DNA of 64,000 bases from Anthopleura xanthogrammica (taxonomy: Eukaryota > Cnidaria > Anthozoa > Actiniaria > Actiniidae). Each line of letters opens with the position of its first letter. Positions within the stretch are counted from its first letter, which is position 1. The position numbers and the translations under genes were made by a program. The stretch spans positions 8,938,007-9,002,006 of the forward strand of contig OZ025207.1 in NCBI GenBank assembly GCA_964019055.1. Direction: 5' to 3'. Below are positions 1 through 10,541 of this stretch, piece after piece. The notes beneath the pieces were generated by a model that was not told the DNA's origin, did no database searches, and saw nothing but the letters and a program-made list of their open reading frames with translations.

Positions 1-207
1 CACTGCAAAACTGAGGTGTCATGAGGCCTGCGAAAATTGACTTATAAATGTTATATCTGAGATAAATCTAGATTTTCAAGAGAGGTTTTTGATATTTTGT
101 ATACAACCATTAATTTTACTATGACATTATTGACTGGAAAATAAAATTAAGATTAATAACAATTTCCCGAGTTACTGGACTACTAAGGGTGACACCTCAG
201 TTTTGCA
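1..207. repeat. Foldback (MITE-like) element, family F1, copy 1
   Basis: A 17-bp arm (GCAAAACTGAGGTGTCA, 5-21) is repeated exactly in inverted orientation at 190-206, enclosing about 170 bp of AT-rich DNA. A diverged second copy lies at 40912-41094 and continues with similar flanking sequence (tcagatcag.tgg). Two dispersed copies plus inverted ends indicate a non-autonomous DNA element. The superfamily is not determined, and the left edge is cut by the window. Confidence 0.6.
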
Positions 208-389
208 AATTTTCTCAATTCTCATTGGCTAATATAATTTTTTTTCTCAGATCAGTTGGTTAGATAAACCCCCAATCTTTGTCGTCAGTTATTCCTAATG
301 CTTTGCTACCCATTCCACTACCCTCTGCTCCCCTAAGAATTATGTTACACATGTGATTCAACAGCATTCCTATAATAAGCATACCGTAC

Positions 390-3300
390 CTCTTAAATTC
401 CTTAAAACAGTTTGCAGTAAATATGAAAATGTTTGTCCATCACCATCTCTAGCAATTCTAAAAATATACACCTCCCGAGGACTGATGGTTAGTCTGTAAG
501 AAGTAGGGTCGTCATCTAGGTTGGAATATTCGCTATTTTGTCCCAATGGAACCTTGATTGTCACCTGATAATTCATTCCAAGCAAAAACAAAGTTAATTA
601 AAAGCATATTCATTTGACTGGATTTAAATATATAATAAAGTATACCCATTTATAAAATCAGAGGAGTTACAATGTATAAGATTAAGGGAGCATTCATTTT
701 TTAGGAGGGGGGGGGCGGAGGAATTAGGGGGGGTCATTAAAAAATTACTAGATAAAAAGGGGGGTCACATTTTTTTTGAATGTTAAACCAGGGGGGGTCA
801 TGAATAAAAATACAATTTTTTTTTTTTTTTTTTTTTAGTCTTTTTCTGGAGGGGGGGGGGGGGGGCTAGAAAATTTTTATATTTGGAAGTGGGGGGGGGG
901 GGGGTTATCGAAATATTCAATTCCTTACCATGGGGGCTAGCATTTTTTTTCTATTTGATTCCTCTAATTCCTCCGCCCCCCCCCCCCCCCCCTCCTAAAA
1001 AATGAATGCTCCCTAAGAGTTTGTAAAGTTGTTTTGATTTTGTTTTTGATTTTTTTATGTCTTTTTTTTGTTAATTGGGAAGAGACTGGGAGCTAAGGGC
1101 TGCTTGGCTATATAAGAACAGAAGCCCACTGGACATGTGATTGGTAAGTTTGTTGGTAACTGTCAGTGTAGAAATTTTAGTGCACCCGGTCAAATGTGGG
1201 TCAACTGTCGGCCGTTATCAAACCAACAACCTGCCGACAAGCCACCGACAAATGAGCGACACTTTACCAACAGGTTTAACCACAACCTGCTGATAAGCCA
1301 CCGACAAATGGCCAAAGATTGACATTTCAATGGGGGTACTATTCTACACTTTTACCAAGTTTGTGTGCATGTGCACACCATAGAAAATACAGCCAATCAG
1401 AAAGCAGAAAAGCTGTTGTATATCCGTTGGTATTCCACTCTTCCTTCCCATCATGCAATGCGCGTTGAATCTACGCATTTGTATTTTCTACGGTGTGGGA
1501 TAAAATGGTTATCATTGGTTTCTCGTGGCATACTGTGGACATCCCACTCGTAACTTGTATTTTCTTTGTATACAAACTCGCCTAAAGGCTTGTGTGTATA
1601 CTAGAAACTACAAGTGACTCATGTGATATTCCATGGTATGCCACTCGAAACCATTGTATAACTAGTATATAGACCCCCAATTGCTTACTATCAATCACGT
1701 GACTTTTCTGGATTTGACTGGGGGGCAACCAATGGTTGACTGGGGGGCAACTAGCGATTCTTAAGTCAAATCATGTCAAAATAACTCCTCAAAGTATTCC
1801 ATTTGACTATTTCTACAACACGGAACCAGAAAACAAGATACACAGACAACCTCCAACATTCTACAAGCCGGTTAAAACGGAGATACTACCGGAAGTGACG
1901 TCTATTGATAGTAAGCAATACAGGTTTATAGACCGCTAATGCACTAATTCCCAATATGGGGGTTGAGCAAAACAAAGAATAACTCCCTTCTCTTCAGGAT
2001 TGAAATCTTTTGTGATGTAAATATTTTGCATTGTTTTGACCCACAGGTTGGGAATTAGTGCAAGGATCCTATATTGATGGCTAAATGGGAGAGACTATAT
2101 TGTGTATTTGCTGTAGTTGTGTAGACGTCAATAAATTTGGTGCAATTCTCCTATATATTGCGCAGTAATTCTGAGCCAACAATAAGGGTTTACATTGGCG
2201 GCTCCATGAGCGGATACAGGGGGGTGGATTGGGTGGATATCCACCCCCTCTTTAGAGGTGAAAACAATCAAAAATATGAATATTATAGTTAATAGTTAAT
2301 ATACCAGTTAATAACCAAGTTTCAATGAAAATTAGGCATTCTTATGAGTTTGAAGAAGATAAATTTACTGAAGACACTTAATTACAGAATTTTTTAGGGA
2401 CATTTCACCACTTAGAGATGTTAAAGTTTATGTCTTTTATGAACAGGAACTCAATCGAAACTAGGATCAGTTTGCCATTTTTAACTGTCAACACAGGAAG
2501 CCCAAACACTTTCTAAATCAACCCCTCCCCCCTCCCCCTCCCCCCTCCCCCCTCCCCCCACAGTCACCAATCATTAGTATCTTGTTTTTACCTCTGGTTA
2601 AATCAACCTTCTGAAATAAATTTCAATTATTTTTGATATCCCAGATATTAGACAAAAGCAATGGTTTGGGTAACTATATGAAGTCCGGTTCGGACTGGAT
2701 CATCTGATGTAGTGGGGAGAGGGAAGGGGTTGGTTTGGGTAGTATTTGGGATTTCTTTATGTGCCAATTCACATTGATAAAAAAAATGATATGAAAATTT
2801 CTCAAATTTATCTTCGATTTGAAAAGAATTAATACATATTTTAGGAAAAAATGACTTGTGACTCGTACTTGACTCTGGCTTGAACTTGACTCATTCTACA
2901 GGACAACTCAATGTTTTAAAACGTGAGGATTGGATAGTAAAGTCTAATCATGTTAATGTCTAGTCATTATAAAGTCTATTTGATAGTTCTAAAATAAGCC
3001 TTGGTCATCGCCACATTTAGTAAGTGACTGTATACAAAACTATGGAGTACCTGTTTTGAAAGGCTTGCACATTTTAAACCCATGCAAACGTCTTAAAAAC
3101 GTGTACTCTAAGTTATGTAGTTCTTTATATAATAATATTAACTGTAAATAAAAGTGAATTTAATCTTGAATATCGAGCTTAACTTCCTCATACAAACAAG
3201 ATCAAATTCAGTCTTACTGTATTTCGAGGGCGACTTCAACAAGTTTTAAGCTTCACGATTTAATAATATAGTTTTGAGTAATCGCTTAACAACGAATAAA

Positions 3301-3729
3301 GGCAAAAATGAAAAGAAAATCAAGCTCGAATAAAAGCATTATATTGAAGGTTCGCCCACTAACAAACTTGTAAGATAAACCTGCAAAATAATCTTAAATA
3401 TGCATTAAAGCTGAAGGTTACAGATATCAAGCTTACATGAAGCGATATTTGGTTCATCACAAGCCATGTTTAAACTCACAAAACAGATGTGCAAAATGAT
3501 AAATTCTTTCGATATACAGAATCATGATTTAGAGTTAGGGCTCGCTTACCTGTCCTGTAGACTCTAACCGACCCTCTATCTGATAAACAATGGGTGTCCT
3601 GACTAGTAAAAGTTTAGATGCCCCTCCTGTTTCATGCCATTCGTTGGTCTGTCCATCGAATCTAAATACTAGAGCATTACAAACAGCAAGAACATCTCCT
3701 CCTGGTTGTGATTCTTTGTAGTTTGTCAT
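390..3729 (-). CDS. Unrecognised gene, 5' two coding exons
   Basis: Coding exon 1 is 3550-3729: it starts ATG ACA AAC and ends ACAG|GTAAGC, 60 codons, phase 0. Coding exon 2 is 390-564: acceptor TATCAG|GTGACA, donor AAGAG|GTACGG, phase 1 out. The two join in frame to give about 118 residues, and the gene runs off the left edge. The N-terminus (ALVFRFDGQTNEWHETGG) followed by short strand-like segments (PTSYRLTISPREVYIFRIAR) looks like a PH-like fold of the EVH1 or Ran-binding type. That is an impression from sequence texture, not a family match. The 3-kb intron between the exons carries a Harbinger-like MITE (686-1013) and other foldback elements. The gene is head-to-head with DDX27, with 729 bp between start codons. 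The start is chosen as the first ATG, with the downstream frame open through a consensus donor. Confidence 0.6.
686..1013. mobile_element. PIF/Harbinger-like MITE with TAA target-site duplication
   Basis: The terminal inverted repeats start GGGAGCATTCATTTTTTAGG on the left and match the reverse complement of the right end (positions 964-1013), followed inward by G-runs and C-runs. TAA flanks both ends directly (683-685 and 1014-1016). A 3-bp TWA duplication and no coding capacity fit a PIF/Harbinger MITE. The interior is homopolymer-rich (several G runs of 12 or more), so its exact length may be unreliable. It sits in the intron of the minus-strand gene. Confidence 0.75.
1374..1670 (+). repeat. 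Foldback element, family F2, copy 1
   Basis: This copy contains CCATAGAAAATACAGCCAAT, a segment ending ATTTCTCGTGGCATAC, and a near-palindromic 3' half centred near 1600 (GTATACAAACTCGCC / CTTGTGTGTATAC). Reverse-oriented copies occur at 7565-7765 and 47040-47272. All three share the same ends: the ATACAGCCAATCAG end and the ACTAGTTATA/ATGGTTTCGAGT end. Three copies in 64 kb, inverted arms and no ORF support a foldback/MITE family. Short open frames here are incidental. Confidence 0.65.
1940..2063. repeat. Small foldback, about 120 bp
   Basis: GCACTAATTCCCAA at about 1940 is repeated inverted at the right end (TTGGGAATTAGTGC). The arms extend imperfectly through a TTGAGCAAAACAAAG / TTGTTTTGACCCA pair. 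It is probably a short MITE in the minus-strand intron. No second copy was noticed. Confidence 0.5.
2064..3534. other. Intron DNA without recognised gene
   Basis: This is the remainder of the large intron of the minus-strand gene. It holds a CT-rich run near 2520-2560 and a short block at 2155-2205 (TAATTCTGAGCC.ACAATA, TTGGCGGC) that resembles 48405-48445, so it is probably another dispersed repeat. Otherwise it is AT-rich with nothing coding seen. Confidence 0.5.
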
Positions 3730-4458
3730 CGGATCGACTAAGATGATGGGTGTTTTTCCCTCATAATTCAGCTATTCTACTTCCGTCCTTTGCTTGTCTT
3801 TAGCTTTTGCGTGGCTTTCAGTTTGTCGTGAGCCTGCAGTGTATGATGGGATGCGGGGATTCCCCACACACGCTGGAATGCATTTTTTTCTTTTTTTTTC
3901 TTTGAATGATTAGAAAACAGGTAAAAACATTTATATCCTATTTCATACTTTTAAAAAACCAAGCTTTACGTATTGAGAATAAGATTTCATGTTTTTGTAT
4001 ATTGAAAGACTTGAAAGATCGTGAAAGATGGCTGCTAATGCGACCAGCTATTCGTGGGCTACCTGTGTCTCCACAGGAAGCCCAAAACTGAAAAGGATCA
4101 GGAAACAGGAAAATATTTTTTCTTGGAAATGCCGTTACAGTATAGGTTCCAGGAAAAATAATCCTGACTTAGTTACGCAGTCTTAATAAATCATGTAAAA
4201 AAATGGCGCTACTGTATGTTGATTCACAATATAACTACAGTAACCAGAAATGTTCTATATGTAATATCTATCATATCCAAAGAATCATATCATCTGAATC
4301 ATATCGAAAGAAAGATGAAGAAAAAAAGCAATGACGCTTATGTAATGGAACAAGAAGGAAAAAAAAGGAAAAAAGTCAAATATTTTTCTTTGGGTTGCCT
4401 GTGTCTAATTTGCGCATGCCCAGTTCGTTCTCTAACCCACGTGTGTTTTGATACTAAG
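3730..4458. promoter_or_regulatory. Divergent promoter region between the unknown gene and DDX27
   Basis: This 729-bp space separates two start codons facing away from each other. Near the DDX27 side are a GC-rich TGCGCATGCC (4411-4420, NRF1-like), a CACGTG E-box (4438-4443) and AAGATGGCGGC over the start codon (YY1-like initiator). Such elements are typical of TATA-less housekeeping promoters in animals. Transcription start sites cannot be placed by eye. Confidence 0.45.
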
Positions 4459-7400
4459 ATGGCGGCTTCTTTGCCGTTTGTTGGAACCATCGACTCAGAT
4501 GAAGAAATAGAACCTTTAGACGAAGATAACGACAGCGAGGAAGAAGAACAAGTAAGAACACTTACCCTTCAATCTATTTCTGCCTGTTTTTTTTTCCACA
4601 GTTTTGATTCTGACGTCTTATTGTTGGGTTTGTTTTGCCTCGCAGCCAAAGAAGAAGAAAAGTAAGAAGAGTAAAAACAAGTCGTTGTTTGAGGAGGGAT
4701 TCTCGTTTACAGAACCGAACGAGTTCGAAGAACAGTCATGGAATCTCGATATGGCGATTAAAGTTGCCAAAAAGAAGGATGACTCGGTAATTATACGATT
4801 GAAAAGTTCGTCTCCAAGGTGAACTTTGCCTGCCTGAGTGTATCAAGGAATATTTTATTTTATGAATTCCTATCCTTCTCATTGGTGAAGTTATGGGGTG
4901 TTTTGTAGACTAGCAATGACCCCCCCCCCCCCCCCCATATCTAACCTACTTCTTCCTGGAAATCTTATTTTTAAGCAATAGGGACACTTTGCAATGTAGT
5001 TAGTACTGTGCAGTGGCTGGTCCAGGGGGTGGCAGCTACCTACAATGTCTACAGGCAACTTTTGGGAAGTGTTGCATTAGTTACTGATGGGGTTCCTGTG
5101 GAGAGGATGGAGAGAGGAAGAGAGGGGACTGGAGGCAAAGAAAAAGACCTTCTCAACTCAAAATCTTCACAGGAACCCAGTCAGCATGGCTTGGGCAACT
5201 TAAGGCTGGTCCTCACTAATGCATAAGCACAAGCATGAGCACAAGGATCAAAATGTTCCATTCTTCTTAAATGCTTGTGCTTATGCTTATGTCGCTGAAT
5301 TTCCAGTGACGACGTACAGTGTATGCTTATGCGTGTGCTTATGCGCAAGTGAGGACCAGGCTTTATAGATGAAAGTAGCATGCGGAGGAGGCTAGATAGG
5401 CACCATGCATGCACATAATACAATGTATTGTAGCATCCTTTTTAGATTTTACCTTACCGTTATTCTTATTATTTTTCAACTCCAATCCTCCTGGATTCAC
5501 CCTTGAATATGATAGTTTGCGATCTTCATAGTACTTAATTAATTCACTTGGAAACTATTGTATTAAATGCAAATTGCTGGTACTGTAGTAAACAAAAATG
5601 CATAGTAGGTCATAAGAAGCAAGCTATTTCCCTTTCTTTTGGGGGATGTCAGGATATATTCTGGAACTGCATGCACAATATACTGTACATGTATCCTTAC
5701 CAGACCATCCCTACCTCCCTATTGTTATGTGAATTATGTGGAATTATGCGAGACTTGTACAGTTATGCAGAACGAGGTGGATTATTGGGATCTGCATAAT
5801 GCGCATTCTGTCAGAAGCCATGCATGTAGGATGGCTTCGATATTTCCTGAAGCTGCACTTTGTGAAAACTTTCTCTTACTATTTGTCAAGCATGCCATAG
5901 AGCAAGAGAAAGCTTTCTCCTATAGTTGAATTTTGAATACCATGTTTATCACATTAGACAACCCCAACCAGTTCACTGCAAGAGAAGATATCAAAGAAAA
6001 GAGAATCTAAAAAGGTATGGGGCAACCAAGTTTATATGTAGCAAAGTTTATATGAGCCTGCTTTAACATACAAAGCAAAGACCTGTGTGTGGTTTGTAAA
6101 TTGATAATAAAGTCCACACACAGGTCTTTGCTTTGTATGTTTTTTAAAACTATGCTTTTGTCTCTTTCTCCAGAAGCAGAAAGCAAAAAGTAGGGAGGTA
6201 GAAAACACTGAACAAGAGGTAGAGGAAGAAACCACACAAATAGCAGCAGATGACAGTAAGTGAACTTCTAGTCAGTACAAGAGCATTGTATTCCTTGAGA
6301 GGCTGGGATTTCCAATAAACTGTGAAATGGTGTGCCTGTGCAGTGTTGTGTCCATTAATATTACATTAATTTAATAGCAATGTCATGTCTGGGTATTGTC
6401 ATTGGTTATCTAATACAGAGCTTTCAGTAATATTTGGAGTAGACGGTCAATCCAAAAAAGTAGGGGTCCGTATCCCCCAAGGGGCCGTAACTTTATTTGG
6501 CAATGAATTATTTTTTTGTCAAAATAGCCGGCAGTTTAAGGTGAAGTATCCGGCGATAAACTGCCGGTAGCCGCCTTTCATTGAAAGCTCTGCTAATGGG
6601 TAATGACCTTGTTTTTTTTCCAATGCCATTTCACTGCAACCATGGAAAATGTTGCTAAGGATTGAATATCCAAGGCTCTGAATCAAAGCATTCACATGCA
6701 AAAGTATTTGTCATTACCCCCCCTCCCCTCCCCCCATCATTTAACTTACAATAGTTCAGTTTTTATAGTCTTATCTTAATGTTTTGTAAGATTTGCATAC
6801 TTATAGTAATTAACTTTATGCATTAAATTCACAGCCAGATCTAGCAATGTCAATTCTGTATCAGAAGACTTGCAGGACAGTTCAGATGATGAAGATGAGC
6901 TTGAAGATAAGGTAATCTTGGGTATTTGATCAGGCTGTCCGTTTGTACACTGTACTTCCACTAGCTCTGTACTTCCACTGGCCTGAATTGGAACTTGTCC
7001 AGCCAAATCTTTGCCTTGCCTGTCATTTTGACCAGTAACATTGATCCGGAAATGGGGTATGACCGAGCTAAAACTAATTTGGCCGGTCATCATGACTGCA
7101 GGTGACTGACTGGGCATCATTTCAAGCCCTGGATGTAAAAACAATAGTTGTTATATTTACTTGGGCATACAGCTTACAGCGCTTTTCATATTTCCGCGAC
7201 TTAAGCGACTCAAGACGTCTGGCGTTTTGGCTTCCGTCAATCAAATTTACGATGAGCCGAGTTCATTCTGATCGAGCAAATGAACTCAGCCCGTCGTAAA
7301 TTTCATTGACGGAAGCTAAAACGCCAGACGTCTGGAGTCGGTAGGTCGCAGAAATATGAAAAGCACTGTAATAAGAAATAGAAATACGAGAAGGTTTGTC

Positions 7401-10183
7401 ATTTCCAATTACTTTGAATATTCCAGCCTTTCTCCAAAAGGCATCAACAGCAAAATGAACTGGATGTGATAACAATTGAATGAAAATAATTAAAAATGAC
7501 AAACCTTCACATATTTTTATTTCTTACGATAGTTGTGTCATGAACACAACCATGAAAGTAAGATACATACTAGTTATACAATGGTTTCGAGTGGCATACT
7601 GTGGAATATCCCACGAGTCACTTCTAGTTTCTAGTATACGCACGAGCCTTTAGGTGAGTGTGTATACAAAGAAAATACAAGTGACGAGTGGGATATCCAT
7701 AGAATACCGACAAATATACAAAGGCTTTCCTGCTTTCTGATTGGCTGTATTTTCTATGGTGTGGGATAAAGTACCACTACACAACAACTACAAAATTGCT
7801 GTATCCTTTGCCAATCACATAAAGACCACTCTATGCAGCCATGTACTGTACAGTATATTGATTAACAAAGCTAATATCTTCCATTTCTGTTTTTTACTTT
7901 AGCTGAAGGAAAAAAACAGTTTCTTCTTAGAACCACCTCCACAAGTTCAACACCAAAGTTTTACAACAATGAACCTGTCAAGACCTCTACTCAAGGTGAT
8001 GTATCAGCATGATTCATCCGTGATTCAAACCTTAGACACATGAAGCAACTGTTGCATATAGTTCAACATCTTGCTGACGATAGAGTTTTTGAGGGATGTA
8101 ATTTCATATCCCAACAAAACTATGTCCTATAGAAATAGTCCCCTTCACAGTTCCTTGCGCCATCGAAGGGAGATGATTGGTGAGCTTGCATTGATAGAGA
8201 CCTTTTTTTAACACCTTGGGCAATATCTGAATTATTTATAATTATGTCTCTTTCATTGCAAGCTCACCGTTTGTCTTGCTTGATGGAAAGACCCGGCTAC
8301 CTTTGAAGATGGCGCAGGGAACTGTGAAGGGGACTATTGTAGACTATGTACTGTATTACTGATACTCAATATTCTCGATTCGCGATATTCTGCAAACTCA
8401 GTAGTTGTGAGTTTCCCATTGGAATTTGTTTTTTCACTGCCGTCAGTCAAAAATATAAAAGGTACCGACTGTTTAGTTTTGATTGACGGCAGCGAAAAAC
8501 CAATTTCACAACAAGCCACTGAATGTCTGTGTTTGCAGAGTATTGAGAATCACAGTACAGTAATTAGCAAGTTGCCATTGTCATTACCATTACCATTACC
8601 CAATTCACGATTCTGGATGGCATTTTCATTTCCTGAGAACAACAAGGCATATTTGACAGAAACATTGCTTATCTTTATACATGAGATTTCTTGTATGCAT
8701 TGGTGCAGAGTTTAGACAGCAAATTTGCTTGCAATTGTACATATTAATTGCATACAACAGTGGAAGATGTGGATATATGGCTATTTTGTTGCATACCACA
8801 TTGCATAGTATACAGTACCATGTCTGGAGTGATTGCATCTAGAACTGCATTGATCAAACATACAGTAATGAGCACTCTTCTTCTGGCAGCTTTCAGGCTT
8901 CAGAATCTGTAATGACCTTAGTTTGTTTGTTTATGTATAGGCTGTTACTGAGTTGGGTTTTCTGCACCCAACACCAATTCAAGCATCTACCATCCCTCAG
9001 GCTTTGATGGGTAAAGATTTGTGTGCCTGTGCTGCTACAGGAACAGGTAATATAATTGAATGAATTGACTCTGGTAAAACCCTGTACTTCTCTTGATACT
9101 TTTTCACATGTATTACAATTCCCATGTATATTGCAGTATATACAGTCATGTAATAACATTTCTTCAATATGCCTATTCTTGATGCACAACCTTTTTTCCA
9201 CAGGTAAAACTGCAGCCTTCATGTTACCTATACTAGAGAGGTTGTTGTACCGTCCACAGCAAACCCCTGTGACGAGGGTTCTTGTTCTGACACCCACTAG
9301 AGAACTAGCAATACAGGTATGTAAGCTACTTACGTAGGACAGAAATGTCATAACTCTTGTGAAACAGCCTAAGGGCTAATCAGTAAGTCAGCCTGGCCAT
9401 GGCAAGTGTGTTAATAGACCTATTCGGCTTGGGCGTAATGTTTTCCCATTCAGGCCACATGTCATTCCCCAGAGTATCATTTCATTGTTTAACGGTTGCA
9501 CATGAGAAGACACATGAATATGGATACAACTCAAACAAAGAATCTTATTCTCAAGAGAATGACACGGTCTGAAATGGGACAACAAATCACCCAAGCTGAA
9601 CAGGTCTATTGGGAGAAGATCCAGCAATAAACACATAAGATATTTTAGAACTGAGTTTCTTCAGTTCTCTATCACTTCTCATTTCATTTATTCATTATCA
9701 GAGAGCAAAAAATTCCTATTTCATTTTTTCAAAACAATTTTCATTAGACTTCTAATTCCTTGGGTAAAGCCTTTTTTCAAAATGCTGTTATACCCTCATA
9801 ACACGCTTTTGATCTTAGGATACTAAGCTTTTGAGAGTTTGTTTGCCTTCCAGTGAAAACCTTGAGTTCAATCCATTCGTTTTGAAGTAATACACAATTT
9901 ATCATCACATGACTCTCAGCTGCAAAGGGCCTATTTACTTTCATTTAATACGTAACCATTTAGCTTGGACATGTATAATTATGTACTTAAAACCATGTGT
10001 CATTGTTTGTCTGTTTGTTTGTTTAGTATTTATTTATGTATTCTTTTTTTTTGCTTGTTGCTTGTTGATTCATGATAACTTACTATTAGATTGATTATCT
10101 AATATACAATTTCATTCCACAGATCCATTCTGTTTCATCAAAATTAGCCAAACATACAAACATCCATGTATGTCTAGCTGCAG
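4459..10183 (+). CDS. DDX27: DDX27-type DEAD-box RNA helicase, N-terminal half (nine exons)
   Basis: Exons: 4459-4551, 4646-4786, 5985-6014, 6174-6255, 6835-6911, 7903-7995, 8941-9046, 9204-9316, 10123-10183. All have GT/AG borders and phases that join without a stop. The product begins [19 protein letters not shown], then acidic and lysine-rich tracts. Helicase core motifs follow: MNLSRPLLK, the Q-motif region [10 protein letters not shown], motif [15 protein letters not shown] and motif Ia [12 protein letters not shown]. This order and wording match DDX27 (yeast Drs1), a nucleolar helicase for 60S ribosome assembly. Motifs II (DEAD), III and VI and the C-terminal domain are not seen: the model ends after [11 protein letters not shown], about 160 bp before a 200-N gap. 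The 30-nt third exon is the least certain. Introns contain at least six foldback elements. The start ATG lies in an AAGATGGCGGC context. Confidence 0.9.
5208..5366. repeat. Foldback MITE, family F3 (GGTCCTCACT ends), copy 1
   Basis: The left arm, AAGGCTGGTCCTCACTAATG with GCATAAGCACAAGC, pairs with the right arm ending TGCGCAAGTGAGGACCAGG. Internally it is rich in GCTTATGC/GCATAAGC repeats. A related element at 37652-37925 has the same architecture with GGTTCACACT in place of GGTCCTCACT, and a single end lies at 61609-61660. It sits in DDX27 intron 2. Confidence 0.65.
6066..6140. repeat. Perfect 27-bp inverted repeat in DDX27 intron 3
   Basis: Positions 6066-6092 and 6114-6140 are exact reverse complements (start ACATACAAAGCAAAGACCTG), with a 21-base spacer. 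The right arm ends 33 bases before DDX27 exon 4, so in the pre-mRNA it would form a strong hairpin just upstream of that acceptor. It may be a tiny recent foldback duplication. Confidence 0.85.
7172..7370. repeat. Long-arm foldback MITE in DDX27 intron 5
   Basis: Two arms of about 90 bp (7172-7262 and 7280-7370) are inverted copies. The ends read TACAGCGCTTTTCATATTTC and, reversed, TACAGTGCTTTTCATATTTC. A TA dinucleotide at both ends is compatible with a TA target site as in Tc1/mariner elements, though the TA may belong to the repeat. There is no ORF of note. Confidence 0.7.
7565..7765 (-). repeat. Foldback element, family F2, copy 2
   Basis: This is the reverse-oriented relative of 1374-1670. 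It begins ACTAGTTATACAATGGTTTC, continues with GAGTGGCATACTGTGGAATA, and ends GATTGGCTGTATTTTCTATG. It is shorter than copy 1 because the middle, with the CATCATGCA block, is missing. Confidence 0.65.
8130..8342. repeat. Foldback MITE in DDX27 intron 6
   Basis: The left arm (ATAGTCCCCTTCACAGTTCC, then TGCGCCATC) pairs with the right arm, which reads GATGGCGCAGGGAACTGTGA then AGGGGACTAT. An inner pair (GGTGAGCTTGCA / TGCAAGCTCACC) extends the stem. It is non-coding, and the copy number elsewhere is unknown. Confidence 0.65.
8385..8560. repeat. Foldback repeat in DDX27 intron 6
   Basis: CTGCAAACTCAGTAG and CACTGCCGTCAGTCAAAA on the left are mirrored, with mismatches, by TTTTGATTGACGGCAGCG and ACTGAATGTCTGTGTTTGCAG on the right. 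The short open frames on both strands here are by-products of the symmetry. Confidence 0.55.
9411..9613. repeat. Foldback MITE, family F4 (AATAGACCT ends), copy 1
   Basis: The left end, AATAGACCTATTCGGCTTGG, pairs with the right end (CCAAGCTGAACAGGTCTATT). Subterminal CCCATTCAGGCC/CATGTCATTCC is mirrored by GAATGACACGGTCTGAAATGG. A second copy is at 57343-57514 in the SRCR gene. It lies in DDX27 intron 8, which is otherwise AT-rich. Confidence 0.65.
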
Positions 10184-10341
10184 GTAATGATTAAGAATTC
10201 TGCAATAAATAATTTCATTGAGGGACCTCCTATCCAAGACCTTACATTGAATGAACTTGACATGGAAACTGTATACCAGTTATCAGCAGATAGTTCTACA
10301 GATAATACATTCATCATGTTACATGTAAGCTCACACGCTAT

Positions 10342-10541
10342 NNNNNNNNNNNNNNNNNNNNNNNNNNNNNNNNNNNNNNNNNNNNNNNNNNNNNNNNNNN
10401 NNNNNNNNNNNNNNNNNNNNNNNNNNNNNNNNNNNNNNNNNNNNNNNNNNNNNNNNNNNNNNNNNNNNNNNNNNNNNNNNNNNNNNNNNNNNNNNNNNNN
10501 NNNNNNNNNNNNNNNNNNNNNNNNNNNNNNNNNNNNNNNNN
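10342..10541. other. Assembly gap, exactly 200 N
   Basis: Exactly 200 Ns indicates a placeholder gap rather than a measured distance. DDX27 is cut off just before it, and sequence after the gap shows no DDX27 motif. The stretch before the gap (10223-10330) reads as an open frame ending ACAT|GTAAGC, but a 39-bp intron would separate it from DDX27 exon 9 and it has no helicase motif. Confidence 0.98.

Noticed and set aside
5008..5226. 72-residue frame between DDX27 exons 2 and 3
   Set aside because: No splice signals in the needed phase; it ends inside a MITE and lacks similarity to DDX27.
8893..9351. 152-residue minus-strand frame opposite DDX27 exons 7-8
   Set aside because: It is a shadow of the helicase coding strand.
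10187..10341. Frame with PIQDLTLNELDMETVYQL before the gap, possibly a tenth DDX27 exon
   Set aside because: The phase fits, but the intron would be only 39 bp and the residues do not match the helicase region expected next. It is kept as a remark under the gap.
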